Below are positions 1-9,187 of a stretch of DNA of 64,000 nt, one piece after another. Position 1 is the first letter of the stretch; the number at the start of each line of letters is the position of its first letter. This DNA comes from Bradyrhizobium viridifuturi. GTDB taxonomy: Bacteria > Pseudomonadota > Alphaproteobacteria > Rhizobiales > Xanthobacteraceae. Location: the NCBI RefSeq assembly GCF_001238275.1, contig NZ_LGTB01000001.1:310001-374000 (forward strand). Reading direction: 5' to 3'. Under the pieces are notes generated by a model that saw only the letters and a list, made by a program, of their open reading frames with translations, was not told the DNA's origin and made no database searches. Position numbers and translations under genes: made by a program.

Positions 1-265
1 CGAGGGCATCCGCATCAACTGCTCGGGCCGTCTCGGCGGCGCCGAAATCGCGCGCATGGAGTGGTACCGCGAAGGTCGCGTGCCGCTGCACACGCTGCGC
101 GCCGACGTCGACTACGGCGTCGCCACCGCGTTCACGACCTTCGGCACCTGCGGCGTCAAGGTCTGGATCTTCAAGGGCGAGATCCTCGAGCACGATCCGA
201 TGGCCCAGGACAAGAAGATGGCGGAAGGCGACAACACGCCGCGTTCGCGCCGCGACGCCGCTTGA
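1..265 (+). CDS. rpsC: 30S ribosomal protein S3 (uS3), C-terminal part
   Basis: The window opens inside this gene; the reading frame starts at base 2 and only the C-terminal ~87 residues are present. The stretch [14 protein letters not shown] followed by [13 protein letters not shown] is the conserved C-terminal domain of S3, which lies at the mRNA entry channel of the 30S head. The tail is charged and ends RSRRDAA. It is followed after 30 nt by rplP, the normal S10-operon order. Confidence 0.97.
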   Translation, partial: EGIRINCSGRLGGAEIARMEWYREGRVPLHTLRADVDYGVATAFTTFGTCGVKVWIFKGEILEHDPMAQDKKMAEGDNTPRSRRDAA

Positions 266-295
266 GGCAAAGCAGGAATTTGAGGGCTTAAAGCC

Positions 296-709
296 ATGAT
301 GCAACCTAAGAAAACGAAGTTCCGGAAGGCGCATAAGGGCCGTATCCACGGCGTTGCGACCTCTGGCGCGACGTTGGCGTTCGGCCAGTTCGGCCTGAAG
401 GCGATGGAGCCTGAGCGCGTCACCGCCCGTCAGATCGAAGCCGCCCGCCGCGCGCTGACCCGTCACATGAAGCGCGCCGGCCGCGTCTGGATCCGCGTGT
501 TCCCGGACGTGCCGGTGTCGAAGAAGCCCGCCGAAGTCCGCATGGGCTCCGGCAAGGGCGCGCCGGAATTGTGGGTGGTCCGGATCAAGCCGGGCCGCGT
601 GATGTTCGAGATCGACGGCGTGCCGGTGCAGACCGCGAAGGAAGCGCTGTCGCTCGCCGCCGCCAAGCTGCCGATCAAGACGCGCTTCGTTGCGCGCATT
701 GCGGAGTAA
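296..709 (+). CDS. rplP: 50S ribosomal protein L16 (uL16)
   Basis: Full-length L16 (137 aa, the usual size), a 50S protein near the peptidyl-transferase centre and the A-site tRNA elbow. The N-terminus [16 protein letters not shown] and the [12 protein letters not shown] stretch are diagnostic. The start has two adjacent ATGs (296 and 299); the first gives the canonical M-x-QPK spacing. It lies between rpsC and rpmC, and rpmC begins 5 nt after its stop, so the two are co-transcribed and probably translationally coupled. Confidence 0.98.
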   Translation: MMQPKKTKFRKAHKGRIHGVATSGATLAFGQFGLKAMEPERVTARQIEAARRALTRHMKRAGRVWIRVFPDVPVSKKPAEVRMGSGKGAPELWVVRIKPGRVMFEIDGVPVQTAKEALSLAAAKLPIKTRFVARIAE

Positions 710-714
710 TCGCC

Positions 715-921
715 ATGGCCGAGATGAAAGTTGAAGACATTCGCGCGATGAGCGACGACCAGCGGGAAGATGCGGTCCTGAACCTGAAGAAGGAACGCTT
801 CAACCTGCGTTTCCAGCGCGCCACCGGGCAGCTGGAGAACACGTCGCGGATGCGGGAAGCCCGCCGCGACATCGCTCGTATCAAGACCATCGCCGCGCAG
901 CTGCGCGCGAAGAAGAAGTAA
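715..921 (+). CDS. rpmC: 50S ribosomal protein L29 (uL29)
   Basis: Small helical 50S protein (68 aa) at the polypeptide exit tunnel, next to the docking site for SRP and trigger factor. The pattern [13 protein letters not shown], the central [20 protein letters not shown] and the lysine-rich end are typical of L29. The frame is open further upstream, but the ATG at 715 gives the standard protein and fits the 5-nt gap after rplP. Confidence 0.97.
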   Translation: MAEMKVEDIRAMSDDQREDAVLNLKKERFNLRFQRATGQLENTSRMREARRDIARIKTIAAQLRAKKK

Positions 922-931
922 GGGGCCAGCT

Positions 932-1180
932 ATGCCGAAACGTACTCTGCAGGGCGTGGTCGTCAGCGACAAGCAAGCCAAGACCATCGTGGTGCGCGTC
1001 GATCGCCGCTTCACCCACCCGATCTACAAGAAGACGATCCGCCGTTCCAAGAACTACCACGCGCACGACGAGAACAACCAGTTCAAGCCGGGCGACATGG
1101 TCTGGATCGAGGAATCGAAGCCGATCTCGAAGCTGAAGCGCTGGACCGTGGTCCGGGGCGAACACAAGAAAACGGCCTGA
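932..1180 (+). CDS. rpsQ: 30S ribosomal protein S17 (uS17)
   Basis: 82-aa primary 16S rRNA-binding protein with an OB fold. [20 protein letters not shown] at the start and the [18 protein letters not shown] block are S17 signatures. It starts 10 nt after the rpmC stop with an AGGGG-type ribosome-binding site. A 75-nt gap separates it from rplN, the junction between the S10 and spc operons in many bacteria; I see no strong terminator there. Confidence 0.98.
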   Translation: MPKRTLQGVVVSDKQAKTIVVRVDRRFTHPIYKKTIRRSKNYHAHDENNQFKPGDMVWIEESKPISKLKRWTVVRGEHKKTA

Positions 1181-1255
1181 TTACCTCGGCTTGGCCGAAG
1201 TCATTCAGGGAAATTTTGAGCGCGCTAAAGCGCAGAAAGAGGACGAGGTGCATCA

Positions 1256-1624
1256 ATGATTCAGATGCAGACCAACCTCGACGTGGCCGATAATTCTGGC
1301 GCACGCCGTGTCATGTGCATCAAGGTTCTTGGAGGTTCCAAGCGCCGCTATGCCACCGTGGGCGATGTTATCGTTGTGTCGATCAAGGAAGCCATTCCGC
1401 GTGGCAAGGTGAAGAAGGGCGACGTGATGAAGGCCGTCGTGGTCAGGGTCCGCAAGGACATCCGCCGCGCCGACGGTTCGGTCATCCGCTTCGACCGCAA
1501 CGCCGCCGTGCTGATCAACAATCAGTCCGAGCCGGTCGGCACCCGTATCTTCGGGCCGGTGCCGCGCGAGCTGCGCGCCAAGAACCACATGAAGATCATT
1601 TCGCTCGCGCCGGAGGTGCTGTGA
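1256..1624 (+). CDS. rplN: 50S ribosomal protein L14 (uL14)
   Basis: 122-aa L14, the first gene of the classical spc operon, which forms intersubunit bridges. [19 protein letters not shown] and the end [21 protein letters not shown] are highly conserved. Its TGA stop overlaps the ATG of rplX by one base (TGATG at 1622-1626), so translation of the two is probably coupled. An AAGAGGACGAGG stretch just upstream supplies the ribosome-binding site. Confidence 0.98.
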
Positions 1625-1938
1625 TGGCTGCCAAGATCCGCAAGGGCGACAAGGTGATGGTGCTCACCGGCCGCGACAAGGGTCGCACCGGCGAGGTGTT
1701 CGAGGTACGTCCGGATGAGAACAAGGCTCTCGTCCGTGGCATCAACATGGTGAAGCGTCACCAGAAGCAGACCCAGACCCAGGAAGGCGGGATCATCTCC
1801 AAGGAGATGCCGATCGACCTTTCCAACATTGCGTATGTCGGCAAGGACGGAAAGCCGACCCGCATCGGGTTCAAGATTCATGCCGATGGCAAGAAGGTTC
1901 GTGTTGCCAAGAGCTCGGGAGCAGAGATCGATGGCTGA
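1624..1938 (+). CDS. rplX: 50S ribosomal protein L24 (uL24)
   Basis: 104-aa assembly-initiator protein of the 50S subunit carrying a KOW motif ([19 protein letters not shown]). The frame is open upstream through rplN in another phase, but the ATG at 1624 gives the canonical [10 protein letters not shown]-terminus. It overlaps rplN by 1 nt and rplE by 8 nt, a compact arrangement consistent with coupled translation. Confidence 0.97.
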   Translation: MAAKIRKGDKVMVLTGRDKGRTGEVFEVRPDENKALVRGINMVKRHQKQTQTQEGGIISKEMPIDLSNIAYVGKDGKPTRIGFKIHADGKKVRVAKSSGAEIDG

Positions 1939-2488
1939 TACAGCTTACACGCCGCGTCTGCGCGCGGAGTATGACAAGAAGATCCGTGGCATGATGACCG
2001 AGAAGTTCGGTTACGCCAACGTGATGCAGGTGCCGCGCCTCGACAAGGTCGTGCTCAACATGGGCGTGGGCGATTCCGTCAACGACCGCAAGAAGGCCGA
2101 GACCGCCGCTGCCGAGCTGACCCAGATCGCCGGCCAGAAGGCGATCGTGACCTATTCGCGTATCGCGATCGCGACCTTCAAGCTGCGTGAGAACCAGCCG
2201 ATCGGCTGCAAGGTCACGCTGCGCAAGGCCCATATGTACGAGTTCATCGACCGCCTGGTGAACGTGGCGCTGCCCCGCGTCCGCGACTTCCGCGGCCTGA
2301 ACCCGAAGAGCTTCGACGGCCGCGGCAACTATTCGCTCGGCATCAAGGAGCACATCATTTTCCCCGAGATCGACTTTGACAAGGTCTCGGAAGCGCGTGG
2401 CATGGACATCACGGTCTGCACCACCGCCAAGACCGACGACGAGGCGCGTGCCTTGTTGACCGCTTTCAATTTCCCGTTCCGGCAGTGA
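1931..2488 (+). CDS. rplE: 50S ribosomal protein L5 (uL5)
   Basis: 185-aa L5, which binds 5S rRNA and contacts the P-site tRNA. The conserved blocks [20 protein letters not shown] and [21 protein letters not shown] are present. The ATG at 1931 lies inside the last codons of rplX; the longer open frame upstream is only overlap with rplX. The gap to rpsN is 46 nt. Confidence 0.97.
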   Translation: MADTAYTPRLRAEYDKKIRGMMTEKFGYANVMQVPRLDKVVLNMGVGDSVNDRKKAETAAAELTQIAGQKAIVTYSRIAIATFKLRENQPIGCKVTLRKAHMYEFIDRLVNVALPRVRDFRGLNPKSFDGRGNYSLGIKEHIIFPEIDFDKVSEARGMDITVCTTAKTDDEARALLTAFNFPFRQ

Positions 2489-2534
2489 GTAGCTGAGCCA
2501 AAGCCACTCAAACGCGGATACCCAGGAGCCAAGC

Positions 2535-2840
2535 ATGGCAAAGAAGAGTTCAGTCGAGAAGAACAACCGGCGCAAGCGGATGGCGAAGAACGCCGGCCCG
2601 CGCCGCGAGAAGCTGAAGGCGATCATCGCCGACAAGACCAAGCCGATGGAAGAGCGTTTCGCGGCGACGCTGAAGCTCGCCGAGATGCCGCGCAACTCGT
2701 CGCCGACGCGCATCCGCAACCGTTGCGAGCTGACCGGGCGTCCGCGCTCGAACTATCGCAAGAACAAGCTCTCGCGCATCGCGCTGCGTGAACTCGGCTC
2801 CAAGGGCCTGGTTCCGGGCCTCGTGAAGTCGAGCTGGTAA
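2535..2840 (+). CDS. rpsN: 30S ribosomal protein S14 (uS14), zinc-independent form
   Basis: 101 aa, the long form of S14. It lacks the CxxC...CxxC zinc ribbon of the short type and keeps [15 protein letters not shown] and the C-terminal [13 protein letters not shown] end (here [10 protein letters not shown]). An AGGAG site lies just upstream of the ATG. It sits between rplE and rpsH as usual for the spc operon. Confidence 0.97.
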   Translation: MAKKSSVEKNNRRKRMAKNAGPRREKLKAIIADKTKPMEERFAATLKLAEMPRNSSPTRIRNRCELTGRPRSNYRKNKLSRIALRELGSKGLVPGLVKSSW

Positions 2841-2856
2841 GGGGAGGGTCGGAACA

Positions 2857-3255
2857 ATGTCTACGCACGATCCGATCAGCGATCTCATCACCCGCATCCG
2901 CAATGCGCAGATGCGTTCGAAGTCGAAGGTCTCGAGCCCCGGCTCGAAGATGCGCGCCAACGTGCTCGAAGTGCTGAAGTCCGAGGGCTACATCCGCGGC
3001 TACGCCAGCGTCGAGCATGCCTCGGGCCGCAGCGAGCTCGAGATCGAGCTGAAGTATTTCGACGGCGAGCCGGTCATCCGCGAGATCGAGCGGGTGTCGA
3101 AGCCGGGCCGCCGCGTTTACGCCTCGGTGAAGAACCTGCCGCGCGTGAACAACGGTCTCGGCATTTCGGTGTTGTCGACGCCGAAGGGAATCATGGCTGA
3201 CCACGAGGCGCGCGACGCCAACGTGGGCGGCGAAGTTCTCTTCACGGTGTTCTGA
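2857..3255 (+). CDS. rpsH: 30S ribosomal protein S8 (uS8)
   Basis: 132-aa S8, a primary 16S rRNA-binding protein; in enterobacteria it is also the translational repressor of the spc operon (established for E. coli, not shown here). [14 protein letters not shown] at the N-terminus and the C-terminal [21 protein letters not shown] are conserved. The start lies 16 nt after rpsN with a GGGAGG ribosome-binding site. Confidence 0.98.
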   Translation: MSTHDPISDLITRIRNAQMRSKSKVSSPGSKMRANVLEVLKSEGYIRGYASVEHASGRSELEIELKYFDGEPVIREIERVSKPGRRVYASVKNLPRVNNGLGISVLSTPKGIMADHEARDANVGGEVLFTVF

Positions 3256-3269
3256 GGAAGGATTTTACG

Positions 3270-3803
3270 ATGTCACGTATCGGCAAGCGGCCGGTGACGA
3301 TCCCGTCGGGTGTGACGGCGACTGTCGAGGGCCAGACGGTGAAGATGAAGGGGCCGAAGGGCGCGCTTCAGTTCGTCGTGCATGACGACGTCGAGGTGAA
3401 GTTCGAGAACGGCCAGGTCAAGGTCGCTCCGCGCGTCAAGACCAACCGCGCGCAGGCGATGTACGGCACCGCGCGTGCGCAGGTCGCCAACCTCGTCGAG
3501 GGCGTCACCAAGGGCTTCGAGAAGAAGCTCGAGATCACCGGCGTCGGTTACCGCGCCGCGATGCAGGGCAAGAACCTGCAGCTCGCGCTCGGCTACAGCC
3601 ACGACGTGGTCTACGCGATCCCGGAAGGCATCACCATCGCGGTGCCGAAGCCGACCGAGATCACGATCACCGGCAACGATCCGCAGCGCGTCGGCCAGGT
3701 CGCCGCGGAGATCCGCGCCTACCGTCCGCCGGAGCCCTACAAGGGCAAGGGCGTGAAGTACGCCAACGAATTCATCTTCCGCAAGGAAGGCAAGAAGAAG
3801 TAA
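3270..3803 (+). CDS. rplF: 50S ribosomal protein L6 (uL6)
   Basis: 177-aa L6, near the factor-binding site of the large subunit, built of two related RNA-binding folds. [15 protein letters not shown], the [12 protein letters not shown] block and the C-terminal [14 protein letters not shown] are diagnostic. It starts 14 nt downstream of rpsH with a GAGGAAGG site. Confidence 0.98.
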   Translation: MSRIGKRPVTIPSGVTATVEGQTVKMKGPKGALQFVVHDDVEVKFENGQVKVAPRVKTNRAQAMYGTARAQVANLVEGVTKGFEKKLEITGVGYRAAMQGKNLQLALGYSHDVVYAIPEGITIAVPKPTEITITGNDPQRVGQVAAEIRAYRPPEPYKGKGVKYANEFIFRKEGKKK

Positions 3804-3814
3804 CGGAGCCGGTC

Positions 3815-4174
3815 ATGTCACTCAAGGTTACGAATGCCCGGCGCAAGCAGCGCGTGCGCCTTGCGCTTCGCCGCTCGGCAGGCGGCCGTCCGCGGCTGTC
3901 GGTGTTCCGCTCGTCCAAGCACATCTACGCCCAGGTCATCGACGACCAGAAGGGCGAGACGCTCGCTTCCGCCTCGTCGCTGGAGAAGACCATGCGCGAC
4001 GGCGGCAAGACCGGCGCCGACATCGATGCTGCGAAGGCCGTCGGCAAGCTGCTGGCGGAACGCGCGGCGCAGAAGGGCGTCAAGGAAGTCGTGTTCGATC
4101 GCGGCGCCTACATCTATCACGGGCGCGTAAAGGCGCTCGCGGATGCGGCGCGCGAAGGCGGGCTCAGCTTCTAA
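3815..4174 (+). CDS. rplR: 50S ribosomal protein L18 (uL18)
   Basis: 119-aa L18, which binds 5S rRNA with L5 and L25 in the central protuberance. [20 protein letters not shown] and the C-terminal [24 protein letters not shown] are the family signature. It follows rplF by 11 nt; 58 nt separate it from the chosen rpsE start. Confidence 0.98.
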   Translation: MSLKVTNARRKQRVRLALRRSAGGRPRLSVFRSSKHIYAQVIDDQKGETLASASSLEKTMRDGGKTGADIDAAKAVGKLLAERAAQKGVKEVVFDRGAYIYHGRVKALADAAREGGLSF

Positions 4175-4232
4175 CCGAATTTGAACGATTACGAGGAAAG
4201 AGGCGCAAGCCTCCTAGAGATTGGAAAACACC

Positions 4233-4808
4233 ATGGCAGGTGAACGCGAACGCGGCGGCCGCGAACGGAGCAGGGAGCGCGAGGAGCGCGACAGCGAGTT
4301 CGTCGACAAGCTCGTCCACATCAATCGCGTGGCGAAGGTCGTCAAGGGCGGCAAGCGCTTCGGTTTCGCAGCGCTGGTCGTGATCGGCGACCAGAAGGGC
4401 CGGGTCGGTTTCGGCCACGGCAAGGCGCGCGAAGTTCCGGAAGCGATCCGCAAGGCGACCGAATCGGCGAAGCGCAATCTGACGCGCGTCGCGCTCCGCG
4501 AAGGCCGCACGCTGCATCACGACGTCGCCGGCCGTCACGGCGCCGGTCGCGTCTATCTGCGTACCGCTCCGGCGGGTACCGGCATCATCGCCGGCGGCCC
4601 GATGCGCGCGGTGTTCGAGACGCTCGGCATCCAGGACGTGGTGGCGAAGTCCATCGGTTCGTCGAATCCCTACAACATGGTTCGCGCGACCTTCGACGCG
4701 CTGAAGCATCAGGATTCGCCGCGCTCGGTGGCTGCGCGCCGCAACATCAAGGTCTCCACCCTGCAGTCGCGCCGCGTCGGCGGCGACGCCGAAGTGGTGG
4801 CGGAATAA
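4233..4808 (+). CDS. rpsE: 30S ribosomal protein S5 (uS5)
   Basis: 191-aa S5, involved in decoding accuracy and mRNA unwinding. The S5 N-terminal RNA-binding domain ([36 protein letters not shown]) and the C-terminal domain ([25 protein letters not shown]) are complete. An Arg/Glu-rich extension ([15 protein letters not shown]) precedes the core, as in other alphaproteobacteria. An in-frame TTG 12 nt upstream (4221) is a weaker alternative start. Confidence 0.96.
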   Translation: MAGERERGGRERSREREERDSEFVDKLVHINRVAKVVKGGKRFGFAALVVIGDQKGRVGFGHGKAREVPEAIRKATESAKRNLTRVALREGRTLHHDVAGRHGAGRVYLRTAPAGTGIIAGGPMRAVFETLGIQDVVAKSIGSSNPYNMVRATFDALKHQDSPRSVAARRNIKVSTLQSRRVGGDAEVVAE

Positions 4809-4843
4809 CCCCGCGCGACCAGCGCTTTCTGGAGTTCAAGACG

Positions 4844-5035
4844 ATGGCCAAGGCCAGCAAGACGATCAAGGTCGAGCAGACCGGCAGCGCGATCCGCCGC
4901 CATCACTCGCAGCGTTCGACGCTGATCGGCCTCAAGCTCAACAAGATCGGTCGGGTTGCCGAGCTGCAGGACACTCCTGAAGTTCGCGGCATGATCAGCA
5001 AGGTTCAGCATCTCGTCCGCGTCGTCGGCGAGTAA
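4844..5035 (+). CDS. rpmD: 50S ribosomal protein L30 (uL30)
   Basis: 63-aa L30, a small 50S protein that is absent from some bacterial lineages but present here. [21 protein letters not shown] and the end [14 protein letters not shown] match the family. It starts 35 nt after rpsE with a GGAG site and is followed 21 nt later by rplO. Confidence 0.97.
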   Translation: MAKASKTIKVEQTGSAIRRHHSQRSTLIGLKLNKIGRVAELQDTPEVRGMISKVQHLVRVVGE

Positions 5036-5056
5036 GCAGAGATAAGGAGAAGGGCG

Positions 5057-5542
5057 ATGAAGCTCAGCGATATCGCCGACAACGCCGGCTCGCGCAAGAA
5101 GCGCATGCGTGTCGGCCGTGGCATCGGTTCCGGCAAAGGCAAGACCTCGGGCCGCGGCGGCAAGGGCCAGACCGCGCGTTCGGGCGTCCGCATCAAGGGT
5201 TTCGAAGGCGGCCAGATGCCGATGCATCGCCGTCTGCCGAAGCGCGGTTTCAACAACATCTTCCGGCTCGACTTCGCCGAGATCAATCTCGACCGTCTGC
5301 AGGAAGCGATCGACAACAAGCTGGTCAACGCCAGCGAGACCGTGACCGTCGAGACGCTGGTCAAGGCCGGCGTGCTGCGCCGCGCCAAGGACGGCCTGCG
5401 GCTGCTCGGCCGTGGCGAGATCAAGACCAAGCTGACCATCGAAGCCCACGGCGCTTCCAAGTCGGCCATTGCCGCGGTCGAAAAGGCCGGCGGCTCGGTC
5501 AAGATCCTAGCCCCCGCCAAGGAAGAAGGCGAAGCGGCGTAA
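5057..5542 (+). CDS. rplO: 50S ribosomal protein L15 (uL15)
   Basis: 161-aa L15, a 50S assembly protein. The glycine-rich N-terminus ([19 protein letters not shown]) and [18 protein letters not shown] are diagnostic. The C-terminus is short and acidic (KEEGEAA). A strong hairpin begins directly behind its stop, and the gap to secY (157 nt) is the widest so far in the cluster. Confidence 0.98.
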   Translation: MKLSDIADNAGSRKKRMRVGRGIGSGKGKTSGRGGKGQTARSGVRIKGFEGGQMPMHRRLPKRGFNNIFRLDFAEINLDRLQEAIDNKLVNASETVTVETLVKAGVLRRAKDGLRLLGRGEIKTKLTIEAHGASKSAIAAVEKAGGSVKILAPAKEEGEAA

Positions 5543-5543
5543 C

Positions 5544-5585
5544 ATCTGCGTCATTGCCCGCGCGCGGCGCGGGCAATCCGCAGAT
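5544..5585 (+). promoter_or_regulatory. Long hairpin in the rplO-secY gap
   Basis: ATCTGCG (5544-5550) pairs with CGCAGAT (5579-5585), and ATTGCCCGCGC (5553-5563) pairs with GCGCGGGCAAT (5567-5577), leaving a 3-nt loop. No T-run follows, so a simple intrinsic terminator is unlikely; an mRNA-processing or stabilising structure, or a REP-like element, fits better. Confidence 0.6.
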
Positions 5586-5699
5586 CGAATGATGGACTTA
5601 TCGAGGCCGAGCACCAGATAATGTCCGGTGTCTGCCGATCGCCCCGATAGAACGAGTTCTTGGGGCGTCGGCGAAGCGGGCTCCGGGAGAAAGCCGAAC

Positions 5700-7034
5700 A
5701 TGGTCTCAGCAGCCGAACAACTTGCCGCCAACCTCAATTTCGGACAGCTGGCGAAAGCCGACGAGCTGAAGAAGCGCATCTGGTTCACCCTGGGTGCGCT
5801 GCTTGTTTATCGGCTGGGCACCTACATCCCGCTGCCCGGCATCGATCCCAACATCTGGGAGCAGGTGTTCCGCAGCCAGTCCGGCGGCATCCTCGGCATG
5901 TTCAACATGTTCGCCGGCGGCGGCATCCACCGCATGGCGATCTTCGCGCTCAACATCATGCCGTACATCTCGGCATCGATCATCGTGCAGCTGCTGACCA
6001 CCGTGTCGCCGCAGCTCGAGGCGCTCAAGAAGGAAGGCGAGGCGGGCCGCAAGACGCTGAACCAGTACACCCGCTATCTGACGGTGATCCTGGCGCTGTT
6101 CCAGTCCTACGGCATCGCGATCGGCCTCGAAGGCGCCGGCAATGTCGTCAGCGACCCCGGCATGTTCTTCCGGATCTCGACCGCGATCACGCTGACCGGC
6201 GGCACCATGTTCCTGATGTGGCTCGGCGAACAGATCACCTCGCGCGGCATCGGCAACGGTATCTCGCTGATCATCCTATCCGGCATCGTCGCCGAGCTGC
6301 CGTCGGCGCTCGCCAACATGCTGGAACTCGGCCGCCAGGGCGCGATGTCGACCGGCCTGATCCTGATCGTCATCGTGATGGCGGTCGCCGTGATCGCCTT
6401 CATCGTGTTCATGGAGCGCGCCCAGCGCCGGCTGCTGATCCAGTATCCGAAGCGCCAGGTCGGCAACAAGATGTTCGAGGGCCAGTCCTCGCATCTGCCG
6501 CTCAAGCTCAACACCTCGGGCGTGATTCCGCCGATCTTCGCCTCGTCGCTGCTGCTGCTGCCGACCACGGTTGCGAACTTCAACGCCGGCAAGGGACCGG
6601 AGTGGTTCCAGTGGCTCACCACCCAGCTCAGCCACGGCCGTCCGCTGTTCCTGCTGATGTATCTGGCGCTGATCGTGTTCTTCGCCTTCTTCTACACCGC
6701 GATCGTGTTCAACCCGACCGAGACCGCGGACAATCTGAAGAAGCATGGCGGCTTCATCCCGGGTATCCGGCCCGGTGAGCGCACGGCGGAATATATCGAC
6801 TACGTGCTGTCGCGCATCACGGTGCTCGGCGCGATCTATCTCGCGATCGTCTGCCTGATTCCGGAAATTCTGATTTCCTATGCCTCGGTCCCGTTCTACT
6901 TTGGTGGCACCTCGCTTCTGATCGTCGTCAGCGTGACGATGGATACGGTGTCGCAGGTGCAGGGCTATCTGCTCGCTCATCAATATGAAGGGCTGATCAG
7001 GAAGTCGAAGCTCAGGGGAGGCCGCCGCCGCTGA
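5700..7034 (+). CDS. secY: Preprotein translocase subunit SecY
   Basis: 444-aa core channel of the SecYEG translocon in the inner membrane. Conserved blocks include YRLGTYIPLPGIDP, the plug region GGGIHRMAIFALNIMPYISA, GIGNGISLII and the cytosolic loop around GFIPGIRPGERTAEYID. About ten membrane segments can be traced. The frame is open to 5628, but the ATG at 5700 (MVSAAEQLAANLNF) gives the standard length. It lies between rplO and adk as in most bacteria. Confidence 0.97.
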   Translation: MVSAAEQLAANLNFGQLAKADELKKRIWFTLGALLVYRLGTYIPLPGIDPNIWEQVFRSQSGGILGMFNMFAGGGIHRMAIFALNIMPYISASIIVQLLTTVSPQLEALKKEGEAGRKTLNQYTRYLTVILALFQSYGIAIGLEGAGNVVSDPGMFFRISTAITLTGGTMFLMWLGEQITSRGIGNGISLIILSGIVAELPSALANMLELGRQGAMSTGLILIVIVMAVAVIAFIVFMERAQRRLLIQYPKRQVGNKMFEGQSSHLPLKLNTSGVIPPIFASSLLLLPTTVANFNAGKGPEWFQWLTTQLSHGRPLFLLMYLALIVFFAFFYTAIVFNPTETADNLKKHGGFIPGIRPGERTAEYIDYVLSRITVLGAIYLAIVCLIPEILISYASVPFYFGGTSLLIVVSVTMDTVSQVQGYLLAHQYEGLIRKSKLRGGRRR

Positions 7035-7105
7035 TCGCGGCGCGGCGCCGAACTCAAAACACAGGTGTGCGGACGTCGCCCACCTAGCCGGGGGGCGAAA
7101 CAGAT

Positions 7106-7996
7106 ATGAGATTGATCCTTTTGGGGCCGCCGGGCTCGGGCAAGGGAACCCAGGCGCAGCGGCTGGTGCACCGGCATGGCATCGTCCAGCTCTCGACCGG
7201 CGAGATGCTGCGTGCCGCGGTTGCCGCGGGCACCCCGGTCGGTCTGCAGGCCAAGGAGATCATGGCCAATGGCGGCCTGGTTCCCGACGAGGTCGTGGTG
7301 GGAATCATCGCCGACCGAATCGAGGAGCCCGACGCCAAGAAGGGCTTCATCCTCGACGGTTTCCCGCGCACCGTGCCGCAGGCTGAGGCCTTGGACGAAC
7401 TGCTCCGCAAGAAGCACCTCAAGCTCGACGCAGTTGTCGAACTGCGGGTTAACGAGAGCGCGCTGCTCGCCCGCGTCGAAAAGCGCGCCGAGGAAACCCG
7501 TGCGCGCGGCGAGGAAGTCCGCCTCGACGACACGCCGGAAGTGCTGACCAAGCGCCTGGCGCAGTACCGCTCGCTGACGGAGCCGCTGATTCACTATTAT
7601 TCGGAGCGGCGGAAGCTACTGACGGTCGATGGCATGATGACCATCGAGCACGTCACCCGCGAGATCAACCGGATCCTGACCGCGCTCGGCGCGCTGGAAC
7701 CGAAGGAGCACGAGGAGCCCAAGCGGGCTGCCAAGCGCGCCTCGACCGCCTCCAAGGCGGCCAAGAAGACCGCGAAGAAGACGACTAAGAAGGCTGCCAA
7801 ATCGGCCAAGAAGGCCGCCAAACCGGCCCGAAAGGCCACCAAGGGGGCCTCAAAGGCGGTCGTCAAGGCCAGGGGGACGAAGAAAGCCGCCAAGAAGGCT
7901 GGAAGGAAGGCCGCCAGCGCCGCCAATGCCCGGAAGGGGGCAAAGACCGCCAAAAAGGCAGCAAAAAAGCTCACGAAAAAGCGAGCTAAACGCTAG
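7106..7996 (+). CDS. adk: Adenylate kinase with lysine/alanine-rich C-terminal tail
   Basis: Catalyses AMP + ATP = 2 ADP. The core (residues 1-~198) has the P-loop GPPGSGKGT (8-16), the AMP-binding STGEMLR, the DGFPRT motif (~84-89) and a short LID without zinc cysteines. Residues ~200-296 form an unusual extension, about one third lysine, built from KKA/AAK/AKK repeats resembling histone H1 tails. Typical short-LID adenylate kinases end near residue 190-220. The extension is in frame, without stop, and its codon use looks like the core. The next gene is rpsM, 189 nt on. Confidence 0.95.
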   Translation: MRLILLGPPGSGKGTQAQRLVHRHGIVQLSTGEMLRAAVAAGTPVGLQAKEIMANGGLVPDEVVVGIIADRIEEPDAKKGFILDGFPRTVPQAEALDELLRKKHLKLDAVVELRVNESALLARVEKRAEETRARGEEVRLDDTPEVLTKRLAQYRSLTEPLIHYYSERRKLLTVDGMMTIEHVTREINRILTALGALEPKEHEEPKRAAKRASTASKAAKKTAKKTTKKAAKSAKKAAKPARKATKGASKAVVKARGTKKAAKKAGRKAASAANARKGAKTAKKAAKKLTKKRAKR

Positions 7997-8002
7997 GAGC
8001 GG

Positions 8003-8032
8003 TTGACGAAACCGACATGAATCCTTTAATAA
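8003..8032 (+). promoter_or_regulatory. Candidate promoter for the alpha operon (rpsM-rplQ)
   Basis: TTGACG at 8003-8008 and TAATAA at 8027-8032 are separated by 18 nt, close to a housekeeping sigma-70-type promoter. They lie just after adk and ~150 nt before rpsM, leaving a long leader in which a translational regulator could act. Based on sequence resemblance only. Confidence 0.45.
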
Positions 8033-8185
8033 GCCCCGCATCCAAGTTGGATAGTTTTATGACGATGCCGGGCCCCGAAGGACATGAGGGGAAGGGCGTC
8101 GTGTTCGCGTTTGTGGACACAAGCCCGCAGAGAGCAAACTTGAGAAGCCCGTATCCGTGATGGAGCGGCGACAGGAGAGAAGTCC

Positions 8186-8554
8186 GTGGCCCGTATTGCC
8201 GGCGTCAACATTCCGACCAACAAGCGCGTCCTGATCGCGCTTCAGTACATCCATGGTATCGGCCAGAAGAACGCTGCCGACATCATCGAGAAGGTGAAGA
8301 TCCCGGTGGACCGTCGCGTCAGTCAGTTGACCGACCAGGAGGTCCTCCAGATCCGCGAAGTCATCGACCGCGACTATCTGGTCGAGGGTGACCTCCGTCG
8401 CGAGGTTGGCATCAACATCAAGCGGCTGATGGACCTCGGCTGCTATCGCGGCCTGCGTCATCGCCGCGGTCTGCCGGTGCGCGGCCAGCGCACCCACACC
8501 AATGCGCGCACGCGCAAGGGGCCGGCCAAGGCGATCGCCGGCAAGAAGAAGTAA
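8186..8554 (+). CDS. rpsM: 30S ribosomal protein S13 (uS13)
   Basis: 122-aa S13, which contacts tRNA and forms intersubunit bridges in the 30S head. [24 protein letters not shown] and the C-terminal [19 protein letters not shown] are family signatures. The start is GTG at 8186, behind ACAGGAGAGAA. It opens the alpha-operon part of the cluster. Confidence 0.97.
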   Translation: MARIAGVNIPTNKRVLIALQYIHGIGQKNAADIIEKVKIPVDRRVSQLTDQEVLQIREVIDRDYLVEGDLRREVGINIKRLMDLGCYRGLRHRRGLPVRGQRTHTNARTRKGPAKAIAGKKK

Positions 8555-8575
8555 GTTTTGCGAATTGCAGGTGGG

Positions 8576-8601
8576 GAGTAGCGAATCGAAATTCGCTACT
8601 C
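8576..8601 (+). promoter_or_regulatory. Perfect 11-bp hairpin between rpsM and rpsK
   Basis: GAGTAGCGAAT (8576-8586), a CGAA loop and ATTCGCTACTC (8591-8601) form an uninterrupted stem. A loose TTTGCGTTTT follows, weaker than a normal terminator tract. It could be an attenuator or an mRNA-processing site, since downstream rpsK and rpoA must still be expressed. Confidence 0.55.
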
Positions 8602-8668
8602 GCCATTTGCGTTTTGAGGTGTAGCCGCTGGCACTACGGCGGCGTTGAGATCACAGGAAAGGTTTGAA

Positions 8669-9058
8669 ATGGGCAAGGAAGCCACCCGCGTACGCCGCCG
8701 CGAACGCAAGAACATCGCCTCCGGCATCGCGCACGTGAATTCGTCGTTCAACAACACGACCATCACCATCACCGACGCGCAGGGCAACACCATTGCCTGG
8801 TCGTCGGCCGGCACGATGGGCTTCAAGGGCTCGCGCAAGTCGACCCCCTATGCCGCGCAGGTCGCGGCGGAAGACGTCTCCAAGAAGGCGCAGGAACACG
8901 GCATGCGCACGCTGGAGGTTGAAGTGGCCGGCCCGGGTTCGGGCCGTGAGTCGGCGCTCCGCGCGCTGCAGGCTGCGGGCTTCACCGTCACCTCGATCCG
9001 CGACGTGACCACGATCCCGCACAATGGCTGCCGTCCGCGCAAGCGTCGGCGCGTTTGA
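8669..9058 (+). CDS. rpsK: 30S ribosomal protein S11 (uS11)
   Basis: 129-aa S11 from the 30S platform, close to the mRNA exit site. [34 protein letters not shown] and the end [20 protein letters not shown] are diagnostic. An ATG at 8669 behind ACAGGAAAGG is preferred over an upstream in-frame start at 8645. Confidence 0.97.
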   Translation: MGKEATRVRRRERKNIASGIAHVNSSFNNTTITITDAQGNTIAWSSAGTMGFKGSRKSTPYAAQVAAEDVSKKAQEHGMRTLEVEVAGPGSGRESALRALQAAGFTVTSIRDVTTIPHNGCRPRKRRRV

Positions 9059-9066
9059 TCTGTAAG

Positions 9067-9094
9067 TCGCGGGCGGCGTCCAGCCGCCCCGCGA
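9067..9094 (+). promoter_or_regulatory. GC-rich hairpin with T-run between rpsK and rpoA
   Basis: TCGCGGGCGGC (9067-9077) pairs with GCCGCCCCGCGA (9083-9094) with one bulge, and a TGGTTTTTGG stretch follows. This resembles a leaky terminator/attenuator that could lower rpoA expression relative to the ribosomal genes. Function is inferred. Confidence 0.45.
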
Positions 9095-9187
9095 TGGTTT
9101 TTGGAATTGACCGCGCGGACTGTTCCGCGATCTCCAACGCCAGGTACGGCCACTCGATCGGCCTTGTGACCGGCAAAGGGTGAAAAA

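Noticed and set aside
7700..7996. Possible separate histone-like gene after adk
   Set aside because: The lysine-rich part is in frame with adk, with no start codon plus ribosome-binding site of its own; it is treated as a tail of the same protein.
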